In this document: piece by piece, positions 1 to 7,293 of the stretch | Position numbering within the stretch: position 1 is the stretch's first letter | Layout of the letters: each line of letters starts with the position of its first letter | IMG/VR virus record: IMGVR_UViG_3300010885_047022 | Span: 1 to 64,000 of that record | From: a virus | Direction: 5' to 3' (one strand) | DNA: 64,000 nucleotides | Program-made: the position numbers and the translations under genes | The notes under the pieces: generated by a model | Databases searched by the model: none | What the model saw: the letters and a program-made list of their open reading frames with translations, nothing else | What the model was told of the DNA's origin: nothing

Positions 1-89
1 CCCATCAGAGCCCGTACATACTCCTGTTCCGCTGGAGCCATTTTGTGCTCTTCTTGTTCCAGAAATTCAGCTAACCAATAAATTGACAT
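1..89 (-). CDS. Partial hypothetical protein (N-terminus only)
   Basis: An ATG on the complement at 89 follows a strong Shine-Dalgarno (AGGAGA, about 5 bases away) and the frame stays open to the window edge. The 29 visible residues begin MSIYWLAEFLEQEE and are acidic and helical-looking; the rest lies outside the window. A TACTAT-like element (ATGCTATTATATA on the complement, near 118-130) sits about 32 bases upstream and may be its promoter. No family recognised. Confidence 0.6.
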   Translation of the reverse strand, partial: MSIYWLAEFLEQEEHKMAPAEQEYVRALM

Positions 90-145
90 TTTTCTCCTAA
101 AAGATAGTTACTATGTATATATAATAGCATGTTTTGAAAACTTAT

Positions 146-349
146 TCAGCCTATGCAGTTTCTTGAGCAGAACTTTTCATTATTATGCTCATAGACTATG
201 CCACGTACAAACTGTCTGTTGCATGTGGGGCAATTAAAAGTTTTGCCCTTTAATCCTATATATAAAATAGCTTTACCTAAAAGCTCTACTTTTAATGTAG
301 CTACGGGTGAATTTGAAACATTTTTCTTTGCGGGCTTTTTACCGGCCAT
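146..349 (-). CDS. Small two-CxxC zinc-finger-like protein
   Basis: A 67-residue protein with a basic N-terminus (MAGKKPAKKN) and two cysteine pairs, CPTC near residue 40 and CSRNC near the C-terminus, spaced about 20 residues apart. This resembles a small treble-clef or MYM-type zinc finger, so nucleic-acid or protein binding is likely; that is inference. The start is set by AAGGAGT seven bases upstream of the ATG. The gene is monocistronic-looking: a TACTATA motif lies 34 bases upstream and the next gene on the same strand begins at 89. Confidence 0.7.
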   Translation of the reverse strand: MAGKKPAKKNVSNSPVATLKVELLGKAILYIGLKGKTFNCPTCNRQFVRGIVYEHNNEKFCSRNCIG

Positions 350-382
350 TTTGACTCCTTAGGTATTCAAGACATCTAGGAG

Positions 383-391
383 TATAGTAAT
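383..391 (-). promoter_or_regulatory. Candidate late-type promoter motif ATTACTATA
   Basis: On the complement the sequence GTGATTACTATACTCC lies 34 bases upstream of the ATG at 349, in the short gap after the glycosyltransferase stop. The same ATTACTAT core occurs upstream of other genes in the window at a similar distance. The assignment rests on this recurrence. Confidence 0.35.
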
Positions 392-400
392 CACTTTTTC

Positions 401-1141
401 CTATTTATAGTTATTTTGCACGTAAACAGGATACGTTCCGTCTATTTCATAGTACTTTAGGGGGAACCTATCGAATGGATCTATGCCATCCTGTATTCTT
501 TGCAGGATAGATTGTACGGATTTGAATTCATCTTTATTATATTCCGTATGGGCAAAGGATTCTATCTTTTTAACTATGTCTTGTTCGCTGGCAAAATAAG
601 AAAAATGCCATCCCGCATCGGGAATAATATTTTTAGTATTTGATCTCAAATCTTGGGGGGTTGTGTTTGCCAGATGCTGAAACTTCAGAGCCACTGGTCT
701 TGCCCCCTGGTTGCAGTGTTGTGGAGCCATCCAATGAAAGTTCCAGAAGTATTGATTATTATCTAATCTTGTAGGTAGTTTAATTTTTTTCAATTTCCGT
801 ATAACAGATGGTTTAATTATTTCATCTGCGTCAGATATTAAAATTACGTCATTCTTCTCAGCAAGAGACAGCCCATCTACGATAGCGTTTCTTTGAAAGT
901 ATTCTCTTTCCCAAGATGTCGATAATGAAGAAGGAAAATCTATTCTTACTTTAATAATTTTATCCTGCCACCGTTCAATCCAGCTGGAAACATCATCTAG
1001 ATAGAACGGTTTATCAATGCCGGTAAACGTTTGTGACGCCTCGACAATCACAAAGTAATCTACGACATCATTAAGCTCTTCCAATCTTAGACGAAGAATA
1101 TCTTCTTCATTAAAATATGTAAAACAATCAAATATTTTCAT
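401..1141 (-). CDS. Glycosyltransferase, GT17-like (beta-1,4-GlcNAc transferase family)
   Basis: This 246-residue protein opens with IFDCFTYFNEEDILRLRLEEL followed by a strand ending VIVEASQTFTG, the N-terminal pattern of family 17 glycosyltransferases (relatives of eukaryotic MGAT3, common in bacteria and large phages). The segment VILISDADEI near residue 100 carries the DxD-type motif expected to hold the metal and the nucleotide sugar. The length is normal for phage and bacterial members. It would add a sugar to a glycan or protein in the cytoplasm; donor and acceptor cannot be read from sequence. The start overlaps the upstream gene by 14 bases, so translation is probably coupled. It is the last gene of a six-gene sugar and methyl transfer cluster (401-4584). 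Confidence 0.8.
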   Translation of the reverse strand: MKIFDCFTYFNEEDILRLRLEELNDVVDYFVIVEASQTFTGIDKPFYLDDVSSWIERWQDKIIKVRIDFPSSLSTSWEREYFQRNAIVDGLSLAEKNDVILISDADEIIKPSVIRKLKKIKLPTRLDNNQYFWNFHWMAPQHCNQGARPVALKFQHLANTTPQDLRSNTKNIIPDAGWHFSYFASEQDIVKKIESFAHTEYNKDEFKSVQSILQRIQDGIDPFDRFPLKYYEIDGTYPVYVQNNYK

Positions 1142-1586
1142 ACACTAATACATTCTCATTTTTAAAGATTGAATATCTTCTAATGTCAGTTTCCACTTGT
1201 GCATTAATAGTTAGATATTTTCCAAGATCATTTGCCCAAACACCTGGATTGACCAACATTGCAAAACCACCAGGTTTTAAAAAGTTTTTAATCTGGCTGG
1301 CTGTCATATCGGTGTCACCGTTTAAAAGTTTTGGATCATAATTAAATGAAATAAATAAATCACAAATTGATTCGCCAAAATGCATTCCGTTAACACCAAC
1401 CTCCCAGTACTTGCACCAGTCGTTAGAGAAATATTTTTCTCTTTCAGTATGTAACATAAACGCACCAATGCTGTGCTTAGGTGTGCGCAAAACATCTATC
1501 AGTTCTTTGTTGCGACCATAAACAGTTGTGAATGTTCTTTCGCGGAACACATCTCTAATTATATGTGCTACGTAGTCCCAGTTCAT
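1128..1586 (-). CDS. Methyltransferase-like protein, SAM motif I not recognisable
   Basis: The 152 residues include CDLFISFNYD followed by a helix and FLKPGGFAMLVNPG, which looks like the second half of a class I methyltransferase fold (post-II acidic strand and 'LKPGG' turn). The glycine-rich SAM-binding motif I is not evident in the N-terminal part, so it may be a degenerate or partner subunit of the methyltransferase encoded next to it. The start codon lies 9 bases after the stop of that gene. Function unknown; the placement between a methyltransferase and a GT17 enzyme suggests a role in the same surface or glycan modification. Confidence 0.6.
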   Translation of the reverse strand: MNWDYVAHIIRDVFRERTFTTVYGRNKELIDVLRTPKHSIGAFMLHTEREKYFSNDWCKYWEVGVNGMHFGESICDLFISFNYDPKLLNGDTDMTASQIKNFLKPGGFAMLVNPGVWANDLGKYLTINAQVETDIRRYSIFKNENVLVYENI

Positions 1587-1594
1587 AATATATA

Positions 1595-2134
1595 TTATAG
1601 CACAGGTTTACGGGCATCGACTTTAAGCCAGCCCCATTCATCTCCACGCTTAACATCCAATATCTCAAAACCCATTGTTTCAAAGTCGTCTTGTAACATT
1701 CTGTGCGTTAAGCCTACAAAGTGAAAGTCAAAAGGATTGAGTTGTTCAGCAAAAAAGATTTGCTGCATTCTTCTGTCTCCATCAAGCGAGTCCATGGTAA
1801 TCAATTGATTACAGGCTAGAATAAAGTCTGGGACTTCTATTCTGATCATGCCACCTGGCTTAACGATTCGACACCATTCAGCTAATACTGATTGATATTC
1901 TTTCCAAGGAAAATGTTCTAGGCATTCTGAGTTATAAACTATGTCAGCGTAGTTATCCGGAAGATCGATTTTGCGAGCATCACATACAACGTCTACTGGA
2001 ACAGTTCGTTTATTAACATGATCATATAGTGGAGTTGGATCTATGTCAATGTGCATCCAGTCTGGGCCAAGATATGTTCTAGTTCCTATGACTACCTTAA
2101 TGCCGTCGCCTTGCGGAATAGTTTCTAGTCTCAT
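1595..2134 (-). CDS. Class I SAM-dependent methyltransferase (Methyltransf_11-like)
   Basis: The protein (179 residues from the chosen start) has DVVCDARKIDLPDNYADIVY, the acidic motif II/III region, then ECLEHFPWKEYQ and WCRIVKPGGMIRIEVP, a classic Methyltransf_11 arrangement. The N-terminal segment with LGPDWMHIDIDP supplies the SAM-site strand found in related phage proteins. The start at 2134 overlaps the upstream stop as TGATG and has GAGGAAG nine or ten bases before it; an in-frame ATG at 2167 has no ribosome site and lies inside the upstream gene. A small-molecule or sugar methyltransferase is more likely than a DNA methyltransferase, since no DPPY or PC motif is present. Confidence 0.75.
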   Translation of the reverse strand: MRLETIPQGDGIKVVIGTRTYLGPDWMHIDIDPTPLYDHVNKRTVPVDVVCDARKIDLPDNYADIVYNSECLEHFPWKEYQSVLAEWCRIVKPGGMIRIEVPDFILACNQLITMDSLDGDRRMQQIFFAEQLNPFDFHFVGLTHRMLQDDFETMGFEILDVKRGDEWGWLKVDARKPVL

Positions 2135-2994
2135 CAGATCATTCTTCCTCTGTAGAAATTGGTCCATCTAGGAACTTTAATAAGATCGACTTCTCTACCC
2201 AATGCTGCTATATATATCGTCTCTGGATTTTCATTTATTCCCTGTAGTTCCGGCTGTGATTGATACCACTCTTCTAGATATATGGCGCTCCAATCTTCAA
2301 ATCTGGTTACATTAGGACTATGGTACGTGACATTCGGGCCAACGTAATATTTATTCCACTTGTTAACCCAATTAACAACACCTTCATTAATCCTATTTCT
2401 AGATGCGGGATCATTTGAGCTAGTTGAATCATGCCGCACTTGGACAGATGGATCAGCTATCATTTTCCAACCGTCAAGTCTAAGACGAGTTTGGTAATCG
2501 ACTTCTTCTTGATGACCGATCTGAGTATCAAATCCACCAATTCGCAAGTATGCCTGTTTCTTAAGCATCCAGCAGAAACCTACGCCCCATAGTATCTCTG
2601 TATACTTGGGTCTTTGAATTTGATAAGCTCCACCGTTAGGGAAGGCCATGGCAACTTCTAAGTTTGTAGCAAGATACCCCGCAAGTTTTTCGTCCCATCC
2701 ATGAGTTGTCACATAGGCGTCGTTATCTAAGTAGCCGAGATAATCTGTTTCGGCCCATTCTAATATTTGATTAACTGCTCCGACGTATCCACTATTGTGA
2801 TCTAGAAATCTTGGAATGATTCTTGAATCTTCACTAGCGTGTCTTTCAATAACTTCTCTGACACCTGGGTCAGTCGAAGCATTATCGACAACTAGAAAGC
2901 GCCAATCGGAAGTAGAGTTCTCTCTCATATTAATGAGCATCATATTTAACTTCTGAGGATTATTATAACTAGCAGTGCCCATATCTATTCTCAT
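2134..2994 (-). CDS. Family 2 glycosyltransferase
   Basis: GT-A fold glycosyltransferase of about 286 residues. FLVVDNASTDPG near residue 40 is the nucleotide-binding strand of GT2 enzymes, GYLDNDAYV near 90 gives the DxD metal motif (DND), and GFDTQIGHQEEVDYQTRLRLDGW is the usual acceptor-side E-D segment. A hydrophobic FCWMLKKQAY follows the catalytic core. It should transfer a sugar from a nucleotide donor in the cytoplasm. The ATG at 2994 is chosen because it makes an ATGA overlap with the upstream stop; a GTG at 3009 is the alternative. It sits in the modification cluster with two methyltransferases and an RmlD-like reductase. Confidence 0.85.
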   Translation of the reverse strand: MRIDMGTASYNNPQKLNMMLINMRENSTSDWRFLVVDNASTDPGVREVIERHASEDSRIIPRFLDHNSGYVGAVNQILEWAETDYLGYLDNDAYVTTHGWDEKLAGYLATNLEVAMAFPNGGAYQIQRPKYTEILWGVGFCWMLKKQAYLRIGGFDTQIGHQEEVDYQTRLRLDGWKMIADPSVQVRHDSTSSNDPASRNRINEGVVNWVNKWNKYYVGPNVTYHSPNVTRFEDWSAIYLEEWYQSQPELQGINENPETIYIAALGREVDLIKVPRWTNFYRGRMI

Positions 2995-3728
2995 GGCTTC
3001 ACCCACCACTGTTCATTTTCATGACGGACAAATCCTATTTTCACTAACATTGGATCCCATTCCCATTCGTATTTATTATTAATAGCTAGGTGCATTGGAA
3101 TAGAATTTCCGTGCTCGGCATCGCCTATGCCGAACGCATTATTGGGAATGAATACGCCGTTTTTCTTTAGGCAGTTAAATATAGCTAGCGCCCATTCATC
3201 GACGTTTACAACATGCTCGAGAAAATCTAAAGCGACAACACCGTCAAACTTATTACTACCAATTGTTGGCGCAAAGCTATCAGTGAATAAAGTTTTGATA
3301 TCTAGATCAGCGCGCTTGCTAAATCGATACTGTGCAAAGTTTGCTGTTTTACTATTTTCCAAATCATGGTATGTCGTCTCAATGCCCTGCTCTGCCATTC
3401 GCAAACTGAGAGTTCCAATTCCATCACCAATGCTTAAAACATTCTTTTTTCCAGAATGAAATAAACCTAAGGAAATTCCCTCACACATACCCTTGTAATT
3501 AAAACCCTCATCTAAATGATAGGCGGATAGCTCCCATATATAAGAGTCAGTAGTTCTATACCAATTTAATAAAGAATTAGGATCATCTACATTAGTTTGA
3601 TTGTCAATAAAATCTTTAGCGACTTCATGATGATTAGCATGAAATCCAAGACTTAATCTATTCTTTGCATCGTTTAAACTTATTCCTAAAAATCCAGAAA
3701 TAAGTTCAGCTTGATTATCTATGTTCAT
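2991..3728 (-). CDS. Class I SAM-dependent methyltransferase
   Basis: A 245-residue protein with a clear motif I, VLSIGDGIGTLSLRMAEQG, near residues 98-116, followed by an acidic strand end (TTYHDLE), DGVVALDFLEHV (post-II) and LKKNGVFIPNNAF (motif III). An all-helical N-terminal extension of about 90 residues precedes the SAM domain. The start at 3728 overlaps the upstream epimerase-like gene by 14 bases. The substrate is unknown; with its neighbours it probably methylates a sugar or glycan. Relatives also include small-molecule O-methyltransferases, so the substrate class is inference. Confidence 0.8.
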   Translation of the reverse strand: MNIDNQAELISGFLGISLNDAKNRLSLGFHANHHEVAKDFIDNQTNVDDPNSLLNWYRTTDSYIWELSAYHLDEGFNYKGMCEGISLGLFHSGKKNVLSIGDGIGTLSLRMAEQGIETTYHDLENSKTANFAQYRFSKRADLDIKTLFTDSFAPTIGSNKFDGVVALDFLEHVVNVDEWALAIFNCLKKNGVFIPNNAFGIGDAEHGNSIPMHLAINNKYEWEWDPMLVKIGFVRHENEQWWVKP

Positions 3729-4584
3729 TTTTTACTTTCTCCCATAATAGATATGAGGATATTAGTCCTTCTTCGTAGGATCTATTGTGTAATGATTTAC
3801 ACCATGTTGTATCTTTTGGTCTTGGGGCAATCCCCTTAAAGTGCTCATGTGATACACCTTCAATTACAGGGTTAATACATCCATGTAAATTATACTTTAG
3901 ATCTCGTGCTATTGCAAATCTACTACACTTTATAGGAATCCCTAAGTGAACTATTTTTTCTTTGGCGTTCTTGAAATTCAAAGCTCTGTTCCAAAGTATT
4001 TCAGCGGCATCGTCTGCAAACAATGGGGAAAAAAATCTATCATTAACTTGTAGCTGAACATCATCCTGAATCATTGACTCTAGGGGATTCTTGCGTCCAA
4101 TATTCTGGAAAGGTCTTACACCAATAACAAAAGTTAATCGACATATTTCAGTATTTTGATGAGCTAAAGCTATCTGTTCAGCAGTTAGTTTTTGTTTGCC
4201 ATAGTGAGTTAATGGATGAGCTATATCGCTAGTATCATAGCATGAGTTCTCTCCACTGAAAATACCTTGAGTACTCCCTTGTATCAAGTACTTGTCATTT
4301 TTCGTTACCCATGTACATAGTGTTTTTACTAAATCAACATTTACACTTACATATTTCTGCGGATCTGATTCAACGACATCAACTCTATTCTCTCCAGCTA
4401 AATTAATAATTACATCTGGATTTATAATGTCTAGTTCTTTTCGAACGTCTTGATTATCAACATCTATTCCATGCCATCCAGGACTAGATGTTTTTCTCGA
4501 ATAGATTACTTCAACATCTTTTGGCTCATTGATTTTCATATGTTGACCGACAATACCACCGGCACCTAATACAAGAATTTTCAT
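3715..4584 (-). CDS. NAD(P)-dependent sugar epimerase/reductase, RmlD-like
   Basis: The 289-residue protein has the Rossmann motif GAGGIVG at residues 7-13, DVIINLAGENRVDVVESDP (typical RmlD 'N.A..t.Vd.cE'), QGSTQGIFSG and the catalytic YGKQK (YxxxK), followed by RLTFVIG. This is the extended short-chain dehydrogenase fold of dTDP-4-dehydrorhamnose reductase and related enzymes. It would finish or alter a nucleotide-sugar for the nearby glycosyltransferases. It is the first gene of the sugar/methyl cluster; upstream is tRNA-Ser. The exact reaction (reductase, epimerase or dehydratase) is not decided by sequence alone. Confidence 0.85.
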   Translation of the reverse strand: MKILVLGAGGIVGQHMKINEPKDVEVIYSRKTSSPGWHGIDVDNQDVRKELDIINPDVIINLAGENRVDVVESDPQKYVSVNVDLVKTLCTWVTKNDKYLIQGSTQGIFSGENSCYDTSDIAHPLTHYGKQKLTAEQIALAHQNTEICRLTFVIGVRPFQNIGRKNPLESMIQDDVQLQVNDRFFSPLFADDAAEILWNRALNFKNAKEKIVHLGIPIKCSRFAIARDLKYNLHGCINPVIEGVSHEHFKGIAPRPKDTTWCKSLHNRSYEEGLISSYLLWEKVKNEHR

Positions 4585-4608
4585 ATTTCCTTCTTTAAGA
4601 ATGTTATT

Positions 4609-4702
4609 TGGCGGAGAGAGTGGGATTTGAACCCACGGATGTATTTTACCACATCGACATCTTAGCAGGATGTTCCATTCAACCGTACTCTGGCACCTCT
4701 CC
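4609..4702 (-). tRNA. tRNA-Ser (anticodon GCT), CCA encoded
   Basis: Read on the complement: a 7-bp acceptor stem (GGAGAGG with TCTCTCC, one G.U pair), discriminator G and an encoded CCA; an anticodon stem ACATC/GATGT with loop CTGCTAA, so anticodon GCT; a long type II variable arm (about 18 nt, GATG..CATC stem); and a T arm GTGGG-TTCAAAT-CCCAC. The long variable arm and GCT anticodon identify a serine tRNA reading AGC and AGT. It lies between the exonuclease and the RmlD-like gene and is the only tRNA seen in the window. Confidence 0.95.
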
Positions 4703-4710
4703 TAAATTTA

Positions 4711-5469
4711 TTAGGAAACTATACCAGGTTTTTCTACATCTTCTGACATTCTAGTTCTACTCCATGCTCCGCATGAGTTGCAATACCATTGCTGATATGT
4801 TGCCACTTGGGTGTATCTTTGTCCACGACGTTGCAGATCTTCCGATTCACATATTGGACAAGAGCTTTCTCCTGAATATACATTAAGATTTGGATGATTA
4901 GCCATCCATGGTCTCAGTTTCATGTAGACATTACGCAACAAGTCAACGTCTTGTTTGGCATACTTTGTCATAGTCTTCCATGCCCTCATGTCTCCACGCA
5001 TGCATCCAGCCCATGTAGCAAAGCCACCTGTATCCACCTTCGCACCTACACCTAGGTGTTTCCCAAGGTTATCCAATTTATTACTATTGAACATAAAGTA
5101 TCTTCTGGCAGATTTTAATGTATCAATTTGTTTTACTGGCGAGACCGGTCCTAGATTGTGGTAAACAAATCTTGCATTTGCTTTACGCATATCAAATCTA
5201 TCTCCATTGTGGGCAATAACAATATCTGCCTCATCTAAGAGATCCCATAACTTTTTTGCAACATGAAAATCATTTTCTGGATCCTTAGCGTAGGTATCTG
5301 GAAAATCCACTAGAGCGCAAACTTGTGTTTTACTTTCATGTTCCCATCTATAGGAGACACACAATAAATACCATTCGCGCTCATGCTCAATAACATTCTG
5401 TTCAAAGTGCCCCCAAACATAACTTAAGTTTGGTGCAGTTTCTATATCATAATAAAGTATCTTTGCCAT
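4711..5469 (-). CDS. DEDDy-type 3'-5' exonuclease with C-terminal zinc ribbon
   Basis: The 252 residues begin with ILYYDIETAP (ExoI motif, D-x-E), then IVIAHNGDRFDMRKANARF (ExoII, Asn-Gly-Asp) and YAKQDVDLLRNVY (ExoIII, Y-x3-D), the DEDDy signature of DnaQ-like and polymerase-proofreading-like 3'-5' exonucleases. A C-terminal zinc ribbon follows (CPICE and CNSCG, about 25 residues apart). It degrades or trims DNA or RNA 3' ends; proofreading for the phage polymerase III alpha is possible but unproven. It has an unusually long leader with an inverted repeat and is followed directly by tRNA-Ser, so it could also act in tRNA 3' processing. The fusion of exonuclease and zinc ribbon is recurrent in phages. 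Confidence 0.8.
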   Translation of the reverse strand: MAKILYYDIETAPNLSYVWGHFEQNVIEHEREWYLLCVSYRWEHESKTQVCALVDFPDTYAKDPENDFHVAKKLWDLLDEADIVIAHNGDRFDMRKANARFVYHNLGPVSPVKQIDTLKSARRYFMFNSNKLDNLGKHLGVGAKVDTGGFATWAGCMRGDMRAWKTMTKYAKQDVDLLRNVYMKLRPWMANHPNLNVYSGESSCPICESEDLQRRGQRYTQVATYQQWYCNSCGAWSRTRMSEDVEKPGIVS

Positions 5470-5513
5470 ATGTACCTGTTTCAGTCTGGCTTACATTTTT
5501 AATCGCTGCAACT

Positions 5514-5581
5514 ATTATAACACAAATGGTGGCGCAGTGCTCTTTAAAAGTCACACCACACCACCATTTTATAATAGTAAT
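5514..5581 (-). promoter_or_regulatory. Leader region of exonuclease: inverted repeat and two promoter-like elements
   Basis: The 110-base gap upstream of the exonuclease contains, on the complement, an ATTACTATTATA motif (5571-5581), a 9-base inverted repeat AAATGGTGG / CCACCATTT (arms 5561-5569 and 5524-5532, 28 bases apart) and a TGTTATAAT extended -10 (5514-5522), 45 bases from the ATG. No good -35 is seen. The repeat could form a leader hairpin or be an operator; there is no U-tract, so it is not a standard terminator. Confidence 0.4.
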
Positions 5582-5791
5582 TTATTTATTAACTGTTTTT
5601 AAAATTAAAAAGAATAATTTCTGTAGCTGTTCTTCGGTAGTGCTGAAAACCATTTCTTGATTATCTCCAAACGTCAATTTTATCACATGCCCCTTGATTA
5701 ATCCGCCCTCTGTTGTTATCATTGAAGTTGATGGAGTAATCTCTATATTTTTCATTGCTGGCATAAAACCAGCAAACGTCATATCATCCAT
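5582..5791 (-). CDS. Hypothetical 69-residue protein
   Basis: The product (MDDMTFAGFMPAMKNIEI...) is neutral to mildly acidic, predicted to be beta-rich in the middle (GGLIKGHVIKLTFGDNQEMVFS) and helical at the C-terminus. The start overlaps the upstream stop as TAATG, so it is translationally coupled to the basic mini-protein before it. No family recognised. Confidence 0.6.
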   Translation of the reverse strand: MDDMTFAGFMPAMKNIEITPSTSMITTEGGLIKGHVIKLTFGDNQEMVFSTTEEQLQKLFFLILKTVNK

Positions 5792-5949
5792 TATTTTTTC
5801 TTTTTTCTAGCTACTGCCATATTATCAATTAAATTTGGATAAGGACGCCCTGCTGCCTTTGCTCGAGCTTTTGCTTTCACTTTTAATTTTGGCGTTAATT
5901 TCTTAGACTTTTTCTTAGGGGATGGATTATCCCAAACCATTTCAGCCAT
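5791..5949 (-). CDS. Lysine-rich 52-residue protein
   Basis: A short frame with start 5949 and stop 5791-5793. The protein begins MAEMVWDNPSPKKKSKK, has a KVKAKARAKAAGRPYPN middle and ends VARKKKK. It is strongly basic and resembles the other small K-rich products between 5791 and 10230. It starts two bases after the upstream stop (TAATCATG junction) and its own stop overlaps the next start (TAATG). DNA binding or a virion-interior role is a guess from charge. Confidence 0.7.
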   Translation of the reverse strand: MAEMVWDNPSPKKKSKKLTPKLKVKAKARAKAAGRPYPNLIDNMAVARKKKK

Positions 5950-5951
5950 GA

Positions 5952-6257
5952 TTAACTCTTATCTTGATCGTAAATCTGATATCCACTATCTGTAGGTTTT
6001 GTTTCCTTATCCTTTAGTCCGTTTGCAGCGAGAACTCCGCTTAAACAACCAGACAAGAATAAAACTATAGGAACTAGCAGGGAATCAATAAAAGCTTTGT
6101 CGTTGGGACTCTGCTGATTAATCGGTTGAGTGACGAACACTAAAGCGTACATCACTCCACATACAATGACCATAAATGTAAATGCTAAACTCGCACCGAC
6201 AAATAAAACCATACGAGCTTTTATTTCACTATTTGTATATCTTTTCTTTTCATTCAT
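5952..6257 (-). CDS. Two-transmembrane protein, candidate holin
   Basis: From the ATG at 6257 (ATGA overlap with the lipoprotein stop) the 101-residue product has a basic N-terminus (NEKKRYTNSEIKARM), a first hydrophobic helix (VLFVGASLAFTFMVIVCGV...), a short loop QPINQQSPNDKAF and a second helix (LLVPIVLFLSGCLSGVLAA), then a charged tail. Two helices, small size and a position directly after the endolysin and a lipoprotein fit a holin. A longer in-frame start at 6308 lies inside the upstream gene and lacks a ribosome site. A second holin candidate of the r1t type is encoded at 33110-33307, so the division of roles is open. Confidence 0.65.
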   Translation of the reverse strand: MNEKKRYTNSEIKARMVLFVGASLAFTFMVIVCGVMYALVFVTQPINQQSPNDKAFIDSLLVPIVLFLSGCLSGVLAANGLKDKETKPTDSGYQIYDQDKS

Positions 6258-6445
6258 TGAGGAACACTCCCATATATCTCTTCTGGACACGTTCCAGAAG
6301 CTGTACAAATTGGTGGTTTACAATCCGCACTCTCCCAATTAGTTGGATCCTGACATGGGTATCTGTATGCATCGCTGCATCCACTCAATAATCCCATACA
6401 AAATGCACCTAACATAGCTACTAATGCTAAAATCACTTTACGCAT
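6254..6445 (-). CDS. Small Cys-rich lipoprotein
   Basis: The ATG at 6445 (TGATG with the endolysin stop) gives 63 residues: a signal peptide MRKVILALVAMLGAFCMG followed by the lipobox LLSGC, then a mature part with several Cys (YPCQDP, ADCKPPICTASGTCP). Lipid anchoring to the outer face of the cytoplasmic membrane is expected. Similar 'YRYPCQDP..W..A.CKPP.C' lipoproteins occur in large phages near lysis genes, from memory. It could help lysis or block superinfection; neither is shown by the sequence. Confidence 0.7.
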   Translation of the reverse strand: MRKVILALVAMLGAFCMGLLSGCSDAYRYPCQDPTNWESADCKPPICTASGTCPEEIYGSVPQ

Positions 6446-7251
6446 CAGCCGAACATCTTCTTCCATGTTACAGGACCAACAGAGCCATCCGCAGTGAGGC
6501 CATTTGCTGTTTGCCATGCCTTTAGTGAAGCAACAGACTTGGGGCCAAAATCGCCATCTGCTTTTGCTCCAATGATTGCCTGAACCAAAGAAGCTGACGC
6601 TCCTTTAGAACCAAGACCTACTGGAGCACCTGGGTAATCAAAGTGCATGCCACCGCCAGCAGGTGCAGCTGGGGCTGCTGCTGGAGCAGCCTGTACTGCG
6701 CCATTGGGGGCAGCGTCGCCAAGACAGTACTGCCAGTGCCATGCCTCAAATTCTTTAGAAGCAGGGTTATCTCCCTGAAGGTAGAAACCATACTTGGGGG
6801 CGTTTTCACACATCCACTGGAAGGCAGGAACATTGAGACCAAACGAAGCGGTCTTGCCGCCCTGATCGTAACCAAGGTCAATAGCAAGTCCCCAGCCATG
6901 GTTAGAACCCTTGAGACCAGTTGGGTCTGGGGCGGCTGACGGGGCTTTGCCCTTCTTCAACCACCAGGTCTTACCCTCATATTGACGGGTAACGCCAGTG
7001 CCAGTATCAGTTGTTACATAACGATCCATAAACATGGACAGCTGACCTTCGAATGAGCGGTAGTCGCCAACGTTCTTTAGCTTGATGCCAGCAACAATTG
7101 CTGCGTCATACAACTTGTTAAACTCTGCTGCGACGGGGGCATACATTTTTCCGCCAGTCTTAATGGGTGCAAGTACGCTGTCAGCTAACTGACCATTCTT
7201 ATACTGCTTAAGAGCCGTAGGTACTACAAGTTTGATAAAAGGTAAACTCAT
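6445..7251 (-). CDS. Endolysin: M15 D,D-/L,D-peptidase with peptidoglycan-binding domain
   Basis: Residues 1-180 form an M15 (VanY/VanX-like) zinc peptidase: SNHGWGLAIDLG at 116-127 supplies His118 and Asp125 and FEAWHWQY near 168-174 supplies the catalytic Glu and last zinc His172. An Ala/Pro linker (about 186-202) leads to a C-terminal PG_binding_1 repeat (LGSKGASASLVQAI...DGDFGPKSVASLKAWQ..NGL..DGSVGPVTW). The enzyme cuts peptide stems of peptidoglycan at lysis. There is no signal peptide, so release depends on a holin. The ribosome site AGGAGA precedes the ATG, and a TACTATTATA motif lies 30 bases upstream. By eye its G+C is clearly above its neighbours, which suggests separate acquisition. 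Confidence 0.9.
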   Translation of the reverse strand: MSLPFIKLVVPTALKQYKNGQLADSVLAPIKTGGKMYAPVAAEFNKLYDAAIVAGIKLKNVGDYRSFEGQLSMFMDRYVTTDTGTGVTRQYEGKTWWLKKGKAPSAAPDPTGLKGSNHGWGLAIDLGYDQGGKTASFGLNVPAFQWMCENAPKYGFYLQGDNPASKEFEAWHWQYCLGDAAPNGAVQAAPAAAPAAPAGGGMHFDYPGAPVGLGSKGASASLVQAIIGAKADGDFGPKSVASLKAWQTANGLTADGSVGPVTWKKMFG

Positions 7252-7280
7252 TTATTAATCTCCTATTTTCTTATTTAATA

Positions 7281-7290
7281 TAATAGTAAT
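7281..7290 (-). promoter_or_regulatory. Candidate late-type promoter motif ATTACTATTA
   Basis: The complement reads GCATTACTATTATATTAAAT in the 42-base gap upstream of the endolysin, 30 bases before its ATG. It matches the recurrent ATTACTAT core. No -35 element is apparent. Confidence 0.35.
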
Positions 7291-7293
7291 GCA

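Noticed and set aside
1594-1602. Extended -10 (TGCTATAAT) before the gene at 1586
   Set aside because: It overlaps the last codons and stop of the methyltransferase gene and has no -35; the genes look co-transcribed.
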